Part shown: positions 1 through 7,598 of the stretch, one piece after another
Layout: each line of letters begins with the position of its first letter
Numbering within the stretch: the stretch's first letter is position 1
Assembly (NCBI RefSeq): GCF_018070575.1
Contig: NZ_JAGPXN010000020.1
Location: 62,001 to 126,000, forward strand
Length of the DNA stretch: 64,000 bases
From: Micromonospora sp. C31
Lineage (GTDB): Bacteria; Actinomycetota; Actinomycetes; Mycobacteriales; Micromonosporaceae
Reading direction: 5' to 3'
The notes under the pieces: model-generated
What the model was told of the DNA's origin: nothing
What the model saw: only the letters and a program-made list of their open reading frames with translations
Database searches by the model: none
Translations under genes and position numbers: made by a program

Positions 1-196
1 CCCGCGCCGCGCCGGCGTCGGGCCGGGCCAGGGTGCTCAGCACCCGTACCGCCGTGGTCTTGCCCGCCCCGTTCGGGCCGAGCAGACCGCAGACGGTGCC
101 CGCCGGCACCGTCAGGTCCAGGCCGGCGAGGGCCTGCGTGCCGCCGTAGCGCTTGCGTAGTCCCTCGGCCTCGACAGCCGGTCCGTCATCGTGCAC
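1..196 (-). CDS. DrrA-type ABC transporter ATP-binding protein (N-terminus only)
   Basis: Only the first ~65 codons lie in the window; the gene continues past base 1. The N-terminus has the usual ABC beta-strand start (EGLRKRYGGTQAL) and a complete Walker A motif, GPNGAGKTT, followed by AVRVLSTLARPDAG, a string characteristic of daunorubicin-resistance DrrA-type ATPases, which pair with a DrrB-type permease to export drugs or lipids. I chose the GTG at 196 because a G-rich ribosome-binding site sits about 8 bases upstream; an in-frame GTG at 208 is possible. It is divergent from a TetR gene across a perfect palindrome, so TetR probably controls it. The substrate cannot be told. Confidence 0.85.
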   Translation of the reverse strand, partial: MHDDGPAVEAEGLRKRYGGTQALAGLDLTVPAGTVCGLLGPNGAGKTTAVRVLSTLARPDAGAAR

Positions 197-223
197 CCGT
201 GCCCCCACCCACTCGTTCCGTAC

Positions 224-250
224 GCCGTACCGTACATCATACGGTACGGC
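224..250. promoter_or_regulatory. Perfect palindrome, likely TetR operator
   Basis: Arms GCCGTACCGTA (224-234) and TACGGTACGGC (240-250) are exact reverse complements around a 5-base spacer. The site lies between the divergent ABC ATPase and tetR start codons, ending 18 bases before the tetR ATG. This is where a TetR dimer would block both promoters. Binding itself is inferred. Confidence 0.75.
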
Positions 251-268
251 GCACGCTAAAGTGCCGGG

Positions 269-1051
269 ATGACGACCGAGTACAGCGGCACCGGCGACCC
301 CGCACGCAGCCTCGCCCTGCTCTGGCGCACCCGCGAACGCACCAGCCGCAAGGGCCGACCCGACCTGTCCGTGGACCGCATCGTGCGCGCCGCCATCGAA
401 GTGGCCGACGCCGAGGGCCTCGCCGCACTGTCCATGCGCCGCGTCGCCGAACGACTCGGCGTGGGCACCATGTCGCTCTACACCTACGTCCCCGGCAAGG
501 GCGAACTGCTCGACGTCATGCTCGACACCGTCTACGGCGAGAGCACCCGCCCCGACGACGTGCCCGGCGGCTGGCGCGGCCGACTCACCCACATCGCCCG
601 CGAAGCCTGGGCGCTCTACCTGCGCCACCCCTGGCTGCTGCAGGTCGCCACCACCCGCCCCCCGCTCGGCCCCAACGTCATCGCCCGCTACGAGTACGAA
701 CTGCGCGCCGTCGACGGCATCGGCCTGACCGACCTCGAGATGGACGCCGTCGTCACCCTCGTCTCCGGCTACGTGCACGGCACCGTACGCAGCGCCGTGG
801 AGGCCGCCCAGGCCGCCGCCCGCACCGGCATGACCGAGCAGCAGTGGTGGCAGGCCCACGCCCCCTACCTGGAGAAGGCCCTCGACCCGCGCCGCTACCC
901 CCTCGCCGCGCGCGTCGGCACCGCAGCCGGCCAGGAGTACCAGGCCGCCACCGACCCCCACGGCGCGTTCGAGTTCGGCCTGGCCCGCATCCTCGACGGC
1001 ATCGAGATGCTCATCGCCGCCCGCCCGGACGCCACCACCGCCGACCGATAA
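269..1051 (+). CDS. TetR/AcrR family transcriptional repressor
   Basis: 260 residues. The helix-turn-helix lies at about residues 35-75 (IVRAAIEVADAEGLAALSMR, then VAERLGVGTMSLYTYV), the classic TetR N-terminal fold. The long C-terminal half resembles the tetracycline-repressor-type ligand domain. A leader of ~30 residues containing WRTRERTSRKGRP precedes the HTH, as in many actinomycete TetRs that sit beside DrrAB-type exporters. It probably represses itself and the divergent exporter through the palindrome at 224-250 and is released by an exported compound. The ligand is unknown. Confidence 0.9.
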   Translation: MTTEYSGTGDPARSLALLWRTRERTSRKGRPDLSVDRIVRAAIEVADAEGLAALSMRRVAERLGVGTMSLYTYVPGKGELLDVMLDTVYGESTRPDDVPGGWRGRLTHIAREAWALYLRHPWLLQVATTRPPLGPNVIARYEYELRAVDGIGLTDLEMDAVVTLVSGYVHGTVRSAVEAAQAAARTGMTEQQWWQAHAPYLEKALDPRRYPLAARVGTAAGQEYQAATDPHGAFEFGLARILDGIEMLIAARPDATTADR

Positions 1052-1061
1052 CCTTGCCAGC

Positions 1062-1571
1062 ATGACCATGCGTCCCATCAGGATCATCGGTGACCCCGTG
1101 CTGCGCACCCCCAGCGAGCCCGTCACCAGCTTCGACGTCGAGCTGCGCGCCCTGGTCACCGACCTGATGGACACCCTGCTCGGCGCACCCGGACGCGCCG
1201 GCGTCGCCGCCCCCCAGATCGGCGTCAACGCCCAGGTGTTCGTCTACGACGCCGACGGCGAACGCGGCCACCTGATCAACCCGACGCTGCAACTGTCGGA
1301 GGAACTACAGGACGACGACGAGGGCTGCCTGTCGATCCCCGGGCTCTACTTCCCGACCCCACGCGCCCTGCACGCCACCGCACACGGCTTCGACCAGCAC
1401 GGCGAGCCGCTGACCATCTCCGGCAGCGGATTCCTCGCCCGGGCCCTGCAACACGAGACCGACCACCTCGCCGGGCGTCTCTACGTCGACACCCTGCGCG
1501 GCGACACCCGCCGCCGGGCGCTGCGGGAGATCCGCGCCGGCCGCTTCGACTCGCCCAGCCGCCGCGGCTGA
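1062..1571 (+). CDS. def: Peptide deformylase
   Basis: 169 residues, normal length for a metal-dependent deformylase that removes the formyl group from the N-terminal Met of new proteins in the cytoplasm. All three family motifs are visible: GVAAPQIG (motif 1), EGCLSIP with the metal-ligand Cys (motif 2) and QHETDHLAG with the two His ligands and catalytic Glu (motif 3). It starts 10 bases after the tetR stop. A second ATG two codons in is an alternative start. Actinomycetes commonly carry several def copies, so this need not be the essential one. Confidence 0.95.
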   Translation: MTMRPIRIIGDPVLRTPSEPVTSFDVELRALVTDLMDTLLGAPGRAGVAAPQIGVNAQVFVYDADGERGHLINPTLQLSEELQDDDEGCLSIPGLYFPTPRALHATAHGFDQHGEPLTISGSGFLARALQHETDHLAGRLYVDTLRGDTRRRALREIRAGRFDSPSRRG

Positions 1572-1669
1572 CCCCCCACGTACGCCAACGGCCGCCGGAT
1601 CCCGACGGGCCCGCGCGGCACCCGCTCACCCGCGACGGCACTCCACGACGGAAGCCACCAGGCACCCGG

Positions 1670-2440
1670 TCAGCGAGCGCGCAGCGCGTACTCGCCGTAG
1701 TCGGCCACCCGGGTGAAGCCCAGCCGCCCGTAGAGCCGCAACGCCGCCACATTGTCCGCCTTCACGTTGAGCGTGACGTGCGCGACGTGCTCCCGCAGCC
1801 GCCGGCACACCGCCGCCACCGCCGCGCCGGCCAGCCCCCGCCCGCGGGCCCGGGGGTGGGTCGTCACGTTGCCCAGCGCCGCCACCGAATACGCCGGGGA
1901 GAACACGTGCACCCCGGCGACCGCCACCAGCTCACCGCCGTCGCGCACACCCACGTACTGGCCGGTGTCCAGCATCCGCGCGTCGAACCAGTTGCCCGGG
2001 TAGGCGACCTCGTAGAGCCGGCGCAACGCCGGCAGGTCCCCGGCGTGCAGCACCGTACCCGCCGCGACCACCGCGTCCAGCCGCGCCGGATCCGTCAGCG
2101 CCATCCGGTGGTGCGGGCCGGCCGCGTCCATCCGGAACGCCCCCGCCAGCCCCGACTCCACACCGGGGGACAGGTGCGCCCACAGGCGGGCCGGCAGCAC
2201 CGGCGCCAACTGACCCAGCAGCGCCGCCAGCCGCCGCACCCGTGCCGGCGCCGCCAACGCCAGCAACGTGGGCGTCTCGGCACCGTGGTAGAGCAACGCC
2301 ACCTCCTCGTCACGACGGAACCAGGAGGTGTACGGCCAGAAGAAGTCGTCCAGGTCGCCGAGCTGGTACGCGTGCAGCACCGGATCCCGCCCGAGCAGCG
2401 CGGCGAGCACGGCACGGTCGTGTTCGGCGCGCACCGGCAT
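1670..2440 (-). CDS. GNAT family N-acetyltransferase
   Basis: 256 residues from the ATG at 2440 (MPVRAEHDRAVLAALLGRDP). The C-terminal half is a GNAT core: VGVRDGGELVAVAGVH, then the acetyl-CoA binding loop HPRARGRGLAGAA (R/Q-x-x-G-x-G/A type), then NVKADNVAALRLYGRLGF typical of motif B. The N-terminal half, with LGDLDDFFWPYTSWF, matches the extended GNATs related to GCN5-like acetyltransferases of Gram-positives. Substrate unknown. An upstream start at 2524 would add a low-complexity stretch and was not used. Confidence 0.85.
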   Translation of the reverse strand: MPVRAEHDRAVLAALLGRDPVLHAYQLGDLDDFFWPYTSWFRRDEEVALLYHGAETPTLLALAAPARVRRLAALLGQLAPVLPARLWAHLSPGVESGLAGAFRMDAAGPHHRMALTDPARLDAVVAAGTVLHAGDLPALRRLYEVAYPGNWFDARMLDTGQYVGVRDGGELVAVAGVHVFSPAYSVAALGNVTTHPRARGRGLAGAAVAAVCRRLREHVAHVTLNVKADNVAALRLYGRLGFTRVADYGEYALRAR

Positions 2441-2533
2441 CCGCCGATGATCACACGCCGGCCCGGACACTGCGCCCCCGGCCCGGTCGGGACCACCCCG
2501 GGCCTCGCGGCACGCCCCGCCCACCGACGCTGC

Positions 2534-2902
2534 TCAGCAGCCCGCCGACCGGCCCGCGTCCACCTCGGCGGGAAGGTTCTCGTGCGCCCACCGACCCAAC
2601 GCGTCGAGCACCGGCAGCAGCGCCGCACCCGGCCCGGTCAGCTCGTAGCTCACGCCCAGCGGGGGGCCCTGCCGGACCGTGCGGTCGACCAGCCCGACCC
2701 GCACCAGCTCGCCCAGCCGGTCCGACAGCACCGACTCGCTGATCCCGGGCAGGGCCCGGGCCAGCTCCGCGAACCCGGCCGGCCCGCCGGCGAGGGAACT
2801 CAGCAGCATGCCGTTCCACCGCTTGCCCAGAAACGCGAAGGCCCGGGCCACACCCCCGTCACACGTGCGGGGCGTGTCGCCCGCCCCCGGCCTGACCGTC
2901 AT
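2534..2902 (-). CDS. HxlR family transcriptional regulator
   Basis: 122 residues from the ATG at 2902. A single winged-helix domain: CDGGVARAFAFLGKRWNGMLL carries the near-invariant N-terminal Cys and the GKRW block, followed by FAELARALPGISESVLSDRL (recognition helix) and the wing ending in YELTGPGAALLPVLDALGRW. HxlR proteins often sense oxidants or aldehydes through that Cys and control a divergent reductase. Here the divergent neighbour is a RutE-like nitroreductase, which fits. Confidence 0.88.
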   Translation of the reverse strand: MTVRPGAGDTPRTCDGGVARAFAFLGKRWNGMLLSSLAGGPAGFAELARALPGISESVLSDRLGELVRVGLVDRTVRQGPPLGVSYELTGPGAALLPVLDALGRWAHENLPAEVDAGRSAGC

Positions 2903-2939
2903 GATCCCAGGATACGGGGGACACCACCCGAACAAGGAA

Positions 2940-2954
2940 CTACTAAAAAACTAG
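2940..2954. promoter_or_regulatory. Imperfect palindrome in the HxlR/nitroreductase promoter region
   Basis: CTACT-AAAAA-ACTAG is a near-palindrome (four of five arm positions pair) in an unusually A-rich patch within the 99 bases separating the divergent hxlR and nitroreductase genes. It is the only AT-rich element there and is a candidate HxlR site overlapping a promoter. The call is weak. Confidence 0.35.
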
Positions 2955-3001
2955 CTGCTACCGTTACCGAAGCAATCCAGCCGACTCCATGGAGACGCCC
3001 G

Positions 3002-3613
3002 ATGACCGACGTCCACTCGCCCCTGATCAACCTCGACCCCGAGGCCCAGGCGCTGCTGTTCACCGACGCCCGCACCGCCAACACCTTCACCGACGAACCC
3101 GTCACCGACGAACACCTGCACGCCATCCACGAACTCGCCAAGTACCCGCCCACCGCCGCCAACACCCAACCCCTGCGCATCCTCTACATCCGCCCCGGCG
3201 ACGCCCGCACCCGCCTCGTGGCCCACATGAGCGAAGGCAACCAGACCAAGACCGCCACCGCCCCCATGGTCGCCGTACTCGCCGCCGACACCGACTTCCA
3301 CGAACACATCCCACACGTGTTCCCCATCCGCCCCCAGATGCGCGACGACCTCGCCGACAAGCCCGAGGCCCGCGAACGCATGGCCCGCTTCAACGCCACC
3401 CTCCAGATCGGCTACTACCTGCTCGCCGTCCGCGCCGCCGGCCTCGCCGCCGGCCCCATGGCCGGCTTCGACGCCGCCGCCGTCGACCGCGAATTCTTCC
3501 CCGACAGCGCCTGGAAGACCCTGCTCGTGGTCAACATCGGCCGCCCCGGCGAAAACGCCTGGTTCCCGCGCCTGCCCCGCCTCGACTACACCGACATCGT
3601 CCGACACGCCTGA
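3002..3613 (+). CDS. Nitroreductase family protein, malonic semialdehyde reductase (RutE/HadB)-like
   Basis: 203 residues, typical for the RutE-like branch of FMN nitroreductases. Visible features are the N-terminal FTDARTANTFTDEPVTDE, the FMN-binding KYPPTAANTQP segment (S/T-x-x-N-x-Q), and C-terminal LAAGPMAGFDAAAVDREFF. The branch reduces small aldehydes or nitro compounds with NAD(P)H. Divergence from an HxlR regulator suggests induction by a reactive substrate. The ATG at 3002 gives the family length. RutE sits in the pyrimidine-degradation rut operon in enterobacteria, but no other rut gene is present here, so the physiological substrate is open. Confidence 0.85.
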   Translation: MTDVHSPLINLDPEAQALLFTDARTANTFTDEPVTDEHLHAIHELAKYPPTAANTQPLRILYIRPGDARTRLVAHMSEGNQTKTATAPMVAVLAADTDFHEHIPHVFPIRPQMRDDLADKPEARERMARFNATLQIGYYLLAVRAAGLAAGPMAGFDAAAVDREFFPDSAWKTLLVVNIGRPGENAWFPRLPRLDYTDIVRHA

Positions 3614-3624
3614 GGCGACCACCA

Positions 3625-3667
3625 CGACCAGTGGGTGACGCCCCCTCAGGCCGCCACCCACTGGTCG
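3625..3667. terminator. Bidirectional terminator hairpin
   Basis: Perfect 13-bp inverted repeat: CGACCAGTGGGTG (3625-3637) and CACCCACTGGTCG (3655-3667). It lies at the convergent junction of the nitroreductase and the TSUP gene, and its right arm is inside the last codons of the TSUP gene. There is no U-run, as is common for high-GC actinomycete terminators. Confidence 0.65.
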
Positions 3668-4425
3668 AAACCCAACCTGCCGACCAACGCCACCACCACC
3701 ACCACCAACACCACCCGCACAAAACCCGAACCACGCCGCAACGCCATCCGCGCCCCCACCACCGCCCCCACGATGTTGCACACCGCCATCGCCGCCCCCA
3801 ACAGCCACCACACATGCCCCGTCGCCGCGAACACCGCCAACGCCCCCAGGTTCGTACCCACGTTCACGACCTTCGCCATCGCCGAACCGTGCACGAAGTC
3901 CGCCCCCACCAACGCCGTGAACGCCACCACCAGAAACGTCCCCGTACCCGGCCCCACCAACCCGTCGTACAGACCGACACCCACCCCCGCCACCACGACC
4001 GCCACCCCCACCCGCACCCGCGTACGCCGATGCGGCTGCGCCACCACCCCCAACCGCGGACGCAACACCACGAACGCCGCCACCGACACCAACACCACCA
4101 ACACCACCGGCCGGTACGCCGACGCCGGCACCGCACCCGCCAACGCCGCACCCACCCCCGCACAACACAACGCCAACCCCGCCGCCGGCCCCGCCACCGC
4201 CCAGTCGACCTTCGTACGCCGCGCATACGTCACCGCCGCCGTCGCCGTACCCGCGATCGCCGTCAACTTGTTCGTACCCAACGCCGACGCCACCGGCATC
4301 CCCGGCGCCGCCACCAGCAACACCGGCAACAACAACAACCCACCACCACCCACCACCGCATCGATCCAACCGGCCACAGCGGCCACGGCGAGCAAAGTCG
4401 TCAACGACACAGGATCCACATCCAC
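3646..4425 (-). CDS. TSUP (TauE/SafE) family membrane permease
   Basis: 259 residues with about eight hydrophobic spans. The N-terminal repeat LLAVAAVAGWIDAVVGGGG with the glycine-rich turn and the GTNKLTAIAGTATAA segment are diagnostic of TSUP/TauE permeases, which export or import sulfite, sulfonates or related small organic anions. The second half repeats the pattern (LYDGLVGPGTGTFLVVAF). The substrate cannot be assigned from sequence. A tiny membrane-peptide ORF (4480-4566) lies 54 bases upstream on the same strand. Confidence 0.9.
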   Translation of the reverse strand: MDVDPVSLTTLLAVAAVAGWIDAVVGGGGLLLLPVLLVAAPGMPVASALGTNKLTAIAGTATAAVTYARRTKVDWAVAGPAAGLALCCAGVGAALAGAVPASAYRPVVLVVLVSVAAFVVLRPRLGVVAQPHRRTRVRVGVAVVVAGVGVGLYDGLVGPGTGTFLVVAFTALVGADFVHGSAMAKVVNVGTNLGALAVFAATGHVWWLLGAAMAVCNIVGAVVGARMALRRGSGFVRVVLVVVVVALVGRLGFDQWVAA

Positions 4426-4479
4426 GGGCCGCCATTCTTCCCACCACCACCCACCCCACGACCCACCCTGTGGCCAGCC

Positions 4480-4566
4480 TCACCGCCCCCGCGCCCGACG
4501 CAGCCACACACCCACCGCCGACAACGCCACGAACAACAGCACCGAACACAACAACACCTTCAACAC
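4480..4566 (-). CDS. Putative 28-residue single-span membrane peptide
   Basis: GTG at 4566, TGA at 4482-4480. The peptide begins VLKVLLCSVLLFVALSAVG and ends VWLRRARGR: one ~20-residue hydrophobic helix followed by a strongly basic tail, which predicts N-out/C-in topology by the positive-inside rule. A GGGAGG ribosome-binding site sits about 7 bases before the GTG. It is oriented with the TSUP gene and divergent from the EEP hydrolase. Unrecognised; possibly a transporter accessory peptide, possibly chance in GC-rich DNA, although the helix plus basic tail and RBS make chance less likely. Confidence 0.5.
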   Translation of the reverse strand: MLKVLLCSVLLFVALSAVGVWLRRARGR

Positions 4567-4601
4567 CAGGCAACCCTCCCACCGACACGTAGGGTGCAAG
4601 C

Positions 4602-5381
4602 GTGCGCCTGGCCACCTTCAACCTGCTGCACGGACGGTCCCTCACCGACGGACTCGTCGACCCCGACCGACTCACCGCCGCCGTCACCGCCCTCGACGCC
4701 GACGTCCTCGCCCTGCAAGAAGTCGACCGCGACCAGAGCCGCAGCGGCAAACTCGACCTCACCGCCATCGCCGCCCGCGCCCTCGACGCAGGCGAACACC
4801 GCTTCGCCGCCGCCGTCGTAGGCACCCCCGGCGAACACTTCCGCCCCCTCACCCACGACGACGACGGACACGGCGAACCCTGCTACGGCGTCGGCCTCGT
4901 CACCCGCCACCACGTCCACACCTGGCACGTCACCCGACTACGCCCCGCCCCCGTACGCTCACCCATCTACGCCCCCGGCCCCCGCGGCGGCCTCGTCCTC
5001 CTACGCGACGAACCCCGCGTCGTCCTCGCCGCCGTCATCGACACCCCACACGGCCGACTCACCGTCGCCGCCACCCACCTGTCCTTCGTCCCCGGCTGGA
5101 ACGCCCACCAACTACGCCAGACCGTCCGCGCCCTACGCACCCTGCCCGCCCCACGCATCCTCCTCGGCGACCTCAACCTGCCCGCCGGCCCCGCCCGACT
5201 CCTCACCGGCTGGCACCCCCTCGGCCGCCGCCCCACCTACCCCGCCGCCCAACCCCGCGTCCAACTCGACCACATCCTCGCCGACCGCCACAGCCTCGAC
5301 CAGCTACCACCCGTCACCGCCGTCCACACCCCGCTGTCCACCATCTCCGACCACCGCCCCCTCCTGGTCGACCTCGGCTGA
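4602..5381 (+). CDS. Endonuclease/exonuclease/phosphatase (EEP) family hydrolase
   Basis: 259 residues from the GTG at 4602. EEP-fold landmarks appear in order: MRLATFNLLHGR (N of strand 1), DVLALQEVDR (metal-binding Glu), AATHLSFVPG (catalytic His), ILLGDLNLPAG (GDxN), and the C-terminal LDHILAD and ISDHRPLLVDL (D-H pair). Members cleave phosphodiester or phosphomonoester bonds in nucleic acids or lipids. There is no signal peptide, so it is cytoplasmic. The substrate is not predictable. Confidence 0.88.
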   Translation: MRLATFNLLHGRSLTDGLVDPDRLTAAVTALDADVLALQEVDRDQSRSGKLDLTAIAARALDAGEHRFAAAVVGTPGEHFRPLTHDDDGHGEPCYGVGLVTRHHVHTWHVTRLRPAPVRSPIYAPGPRGGLVLLRDEPRVVLAAVIDTPHGRLTVAATHLSFVPGWNAHQLRQTVRALRTLPAPRILLGDLNLPAGPARLLTGWHPLGRRPTYPAAQPRVQLDHILADRHSLDQLPPVTAVHTPLSTISDHRPLLVDLG

Positions 5382-5429
5382 ACGCCCACACCAGGACACA
5401 CCCCACCCGAACCCCTGTGGCAAGCTGAC

Positions 5430-5508
5430 CCCACACGCGACTGGCGGCCAGAGGATGGACACCAAACCATCGGGGAGCTCCACGCGCGGAGGTCGACCGC
5501 CTGGGCCC
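5430..5508 (+). promoter_or_regulatory. ZTP (pfl motif) riboswitch upstream of folD
   Basis: The leader contains the conserved pfl-motif blocks in order: GACTGGCG (5439-5446), a GATGG/CCATC hairpin (5454-5458 with 5467-5471), CGGGGAGC (5471-5478), and the 3' block CCGCCTGGGC (5497-5506), whose CCGCC can pair with GGCGG at 5443-5447 as the pseudoknot. The folD ribosome-binding site (AGAGGAG) starts about 10 bases later. ZTP/Z riboswitches sense the purine intermediate accumulating when 10-formyl-THF is short and typically turn on folD, glyA, fhs or purH. The match rests on motif order and gene context. Confidence 0.85.
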
Positions 5509-5526
5509 CGCCGCCAGAGGAGCACC

Positions 5527-6393
5527 ATGCCCACCGCCCGACTCCTGCCCGGCGCCCCCGTCGCCGAACACATCCTCACCGAAGTCGCCGCAGGCGTCAC
5601 CGCCCTACGCGCCGCCGGCACCACCCCCGGCCTCGCCACCATCCTCGTCGGCGACGACGACGCCAGCGCCGGCTACATCCGCATCAAACAACGCCAGGCC
5701 ACCGAACTCGGCTTCACCTCACCCCACGTACACCTGCCCGCCACCGCCACCCAGGCCGACCTGCACCACGCCATCGCCGACTTCAACGCCGCACCCGACG
5801 TGCACGGCCTGCTCATCCAACACCCCATCCCCGCACACCTCGACTACGACCGGGCACTGCAGACCATGGACCCCGAGCTCGACGTCGACGGCATGCACCC
5901 CCTCAACATGGGACGCCTCGCCCTCGGCCTGCCCGGCCCCCTGCCCTGCACCCCCGCCGGCATCGAAGCCCTGCTCGCCTTCCACCACATCCCCGTCGCC
6001 GGCCGCGACGTCGTCATCCTCGGCCGCGGCGCCACCCTCGGCCGCCCCCTCGCCCTGCTGCTCACCCAGAAACGACCCACCGCCAACGCCGCCGTCACCG
6101 TCGTGCACACCGGCGTACCCGACTGGGCCACCCACACCCGACGCGCCGACATCCTCATCGCCGCCGCCGGCGTCCCCGGCATCATCCAACCCGAACACGT
6201 CCGCCCCGGCGCCGTCGTCATCGGCGGCGGCGTCCGCTACGAAGGCCGACGCCTCCTACCCGACGTCGCCGAATCCTGCGCCGACGTCGCCGGCGCCATC
6301 ACCCCCCGCGTCGGCGGAGTCGGCCCCACCACCGTCGCCATGCTCCTACGCAACGCCCTCGACGCCGCCCGCCGCGCCACCGGCCACGCCTGA
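5527..6393 (+). CDS. folD: Bifunctional methylene-THF dehydrogenase / methenyl-THF cyclohydrolase
   Basis: 288 residues from the ATG at 5527, preceded by AGAGGAG. FolD interconverts 5,10-methylene-THF, 5,10-methenyl-THF and 10-formyl-THF in one-carbon metabolism. Visible: the substrate-site Tyr/Lys pair in SAGYIRIKQR, LIQHPIPAHLD, the DVDGMHPLNMG block, the Rossmann NADP loop VVILGRGATLGRPLALLL and the C-terminal PRVGGVGPTTVAMLL signature. An in-frame ATG at 5455 was rejected because it lies inside the riboswitch. Expression is expected to respond to ZTP/Z nucleotide. Confidence 0.95.
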   Translation: MPTARLLPGAPVAEHILTEVAAGVTALRAAGTTPGLATILVGDDDASAGYIRIKQRQATELGFTSPHVHLPATATQADLHHAIADFNAAPDVHGLLIQHPIPAHLDYDRALQTMDPELDVDGMHPLNMGRLALGLPGPLPCTPAGIEALLAFHHIPVAGRDVVILGRGATLGRPLALLLTQKRPTANAAVTVVHTGVPDWATHTRRADILIAAAGVPGIIQPEHVRPGAVVIGGGVRYEGRRLLPDVAESCADVAGAITPRVGGVGPTTVAMLLRNALDAARRATGHA

Positions 6394-6400
6394 GCCGCCC

Positions 6401-6430
6401 GGCCCGGCGCCGACGCCCCGACGCCGGGCC
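6401..6430 (+). terminator. Terminator-like hairpin after folD
   Basis: GGCCCGGCG (6401-6409) pairs perfectly with CGCCGGGCC (6422-6430), 8 bases after the folD stop. It could also serve the convergent recombinase gene ending at 6534. Confidence 0.5.
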
Positions 6431-6533
6431 ACCGGCCACGCCCCTCCACGGCGACAGCCCGACACCCACGCGAGCGGGGTGGGCCGAACGGAGAGGCCGA
6501 GCACCGACGCGCCACGCACCCCCGACCCCCGGT

Positions 6534-7544
6534 CTACGACCGCGCGCCGCGCTGCGCCGGCACCAACCCCGCCAACGCCCGATTCGTACGGTTGGACCGC
6601 ACCGCCGCGCGCTGCTGACCGGCCGTCACCTCGATGTACGTCTGCGACGACGCCAACGACGCGTGACCCAGCAACCGCATGATCTCCGCCGCGCTCGCCC
6701 CGTCCTCCGCCAACCGCGTCGCGAAGGTGTGCCGCAGCGCGTGCAAGCGCGCCCCGCGCGGCACCCGGTCCGTGATGCCCGCCCGTCGATAACAGGACTC
6801 CACCAGATACTGCAACCCACCCCGACGCAGCGGCTCACCCTGGCGGTCCACCAGCAGCGGCGCGTCCGGCCGTACCGTCCGCGACCCGAACCGGCGCACC
6901 CGACTCTCCAGGTAGCCCACCAGCACCCCGTCCAGTTCCGGTTCGATCGGCACCACCCTCGGCCGCCCGCCCTTGCCCGCCACCTCGACCCGCCGCTCAC
7001 CCGCACGGCCGGTCAACGACCCCACCCGCAGCGCCAACAACTCCGACAGCCGCAGCCCTCCACAGAGCGCCAACGCCAGCACCGCCAGGTCGCGTTCCGG
7101 CCACGGGTCGCGCTGCCGGCCCTCCTGCCGGGCCACCGAGGCGAGCAACTGCTCCGGGGTGTCCGCGCCACGTAGCGGCTTGGGCTGGGGGAGAGGCGCC
7201 CGGGGCCGACCCACCGCCGGCATGGGGTTGCCGGCGACCACCCCGTCAGCGACCAGGAAGGAGAAGAAACTGTTCCAGGTGGACCACGCCCGGTGCACCG
7301 ACGCGGCCGCGCGGGGAGCGGCGAACCGGGCGAACGCCGCGCGCATCACGCGGGCGGTGAGAGCCTCGACGCGCAGCGCGTCGAGGGGGAGGGGAGGGGT
7401 GGCTTCCTCGGCTGCCAGTGCGGCGACGGCGCGCAGGTCCCGCCGGTACGCCTCCAGGGTGTGGGGGGAGGGCTTGCGGGTCGCCCGGGCCGTCAGGAAC
7501 TCCTCGATCAACCGCTTTACCGATTCGTCCTGTTTTTCATGCAT
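6534..7544 (-). CDS. Tyrosine recombinase (XerC/D-like integrase)
   Basis: 336 residues from the ATG at 7544. The N-terminal SAM-like core-binding domain (SPHTLEAYRRDLRAV) is followed by the catalytic domain with the full R-K-H-R-H-Y set: CGGLRLSELLALR (Arg), GKGGRPRVV (Lys), LHALRHTFATRL (H-x-x-R), LLGHASLASSQTYIEV (His and nucleophilic Tyr). It cuts and rejoins DNA at a specific site. The 24-bp palindrome at 7538-7561 covers its start codon, which suggests autoregulation or a recombination site. With decayed genes just upstream it may be the remnant of a mobile segment rather than the chromosomal dimer-resolution enzyme; a second Xer-like gene lies at 25897-26895. Confidence 0.9.
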   Translation of the reverse strand: MHEKQDESVKRLIEEFLTARATRKPSPHTLEAYRRDLRAVAALAAEEATPPLPLDALRVEALTARVMRAAFARFAAPRAAASVHRAWSTWNSFFSFLVADGVVAGNPMPAVGRPRAPLPQPKPLRGADTPEQLLASVARQEGRQRDPWPERDLAVLALALCGGLRLSELLALRVGSLTGRAGERRVEVAGKGGRPRVVPIEPELDGVLVGYLESRVRRFGSRTVRPDAPLLVDRQGEPLRRGGLQYLVESCYRRAGITDRVPRGARLHALRHTFATRLAEDGASAAEIMRLLGHASLASSQTYIEVTAGQQRAAVRSNRTNRALAGLVPAQRGARS

Positions 7545-7561
7545 AAGGGATATTATGCATG
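7538..7561. repeat. Palindrome covering the recombinase start codon
   Basis: CATGCATAA (7538-7546) and TTATGCATG (7553-7561) are exact reverse complements with a 6-base spacer. This is a conspicuously AT-rich island in DNA of very high GC. The recombinase ATG (7544-7542) is inside the left arm, and the AAA-ATPase remnant begins 37 bases to the right. Candidate operator, or core site for the recombinase. Confidence 0.6.
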
Positions 7562-7598
7562 ATTTTCGGGTTGGCCGACAACCGTGGGAGAGGGGAGC

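Noticed and set aside
1778..3613. Very long open frames antisense or out of frame to real genes (for example 1778-3613, 2951-4852, 43964-48277, 53665-56088)
   Set aside because: They are Arg/Pro/Gly/Ala-rich products of third-position GC bias, contain no domain of their own beyond the real genes and overlap well-supported genes on the other strand or frame.
3690..4410. CACCACCACC and similar trinucleotide runs looking like a repeat
   Set aside because: They are Val/Leu codons of the TSUP gene read on the opposite strand, not a tandem repeat element.
5455..5526. Upstream ATG of folD at 5455
   Set aside because: It lies inside the riboswitch hairpin and would add residues absent from FolD proteins; the ATG at 5527 has the proper ribosome-binding site.
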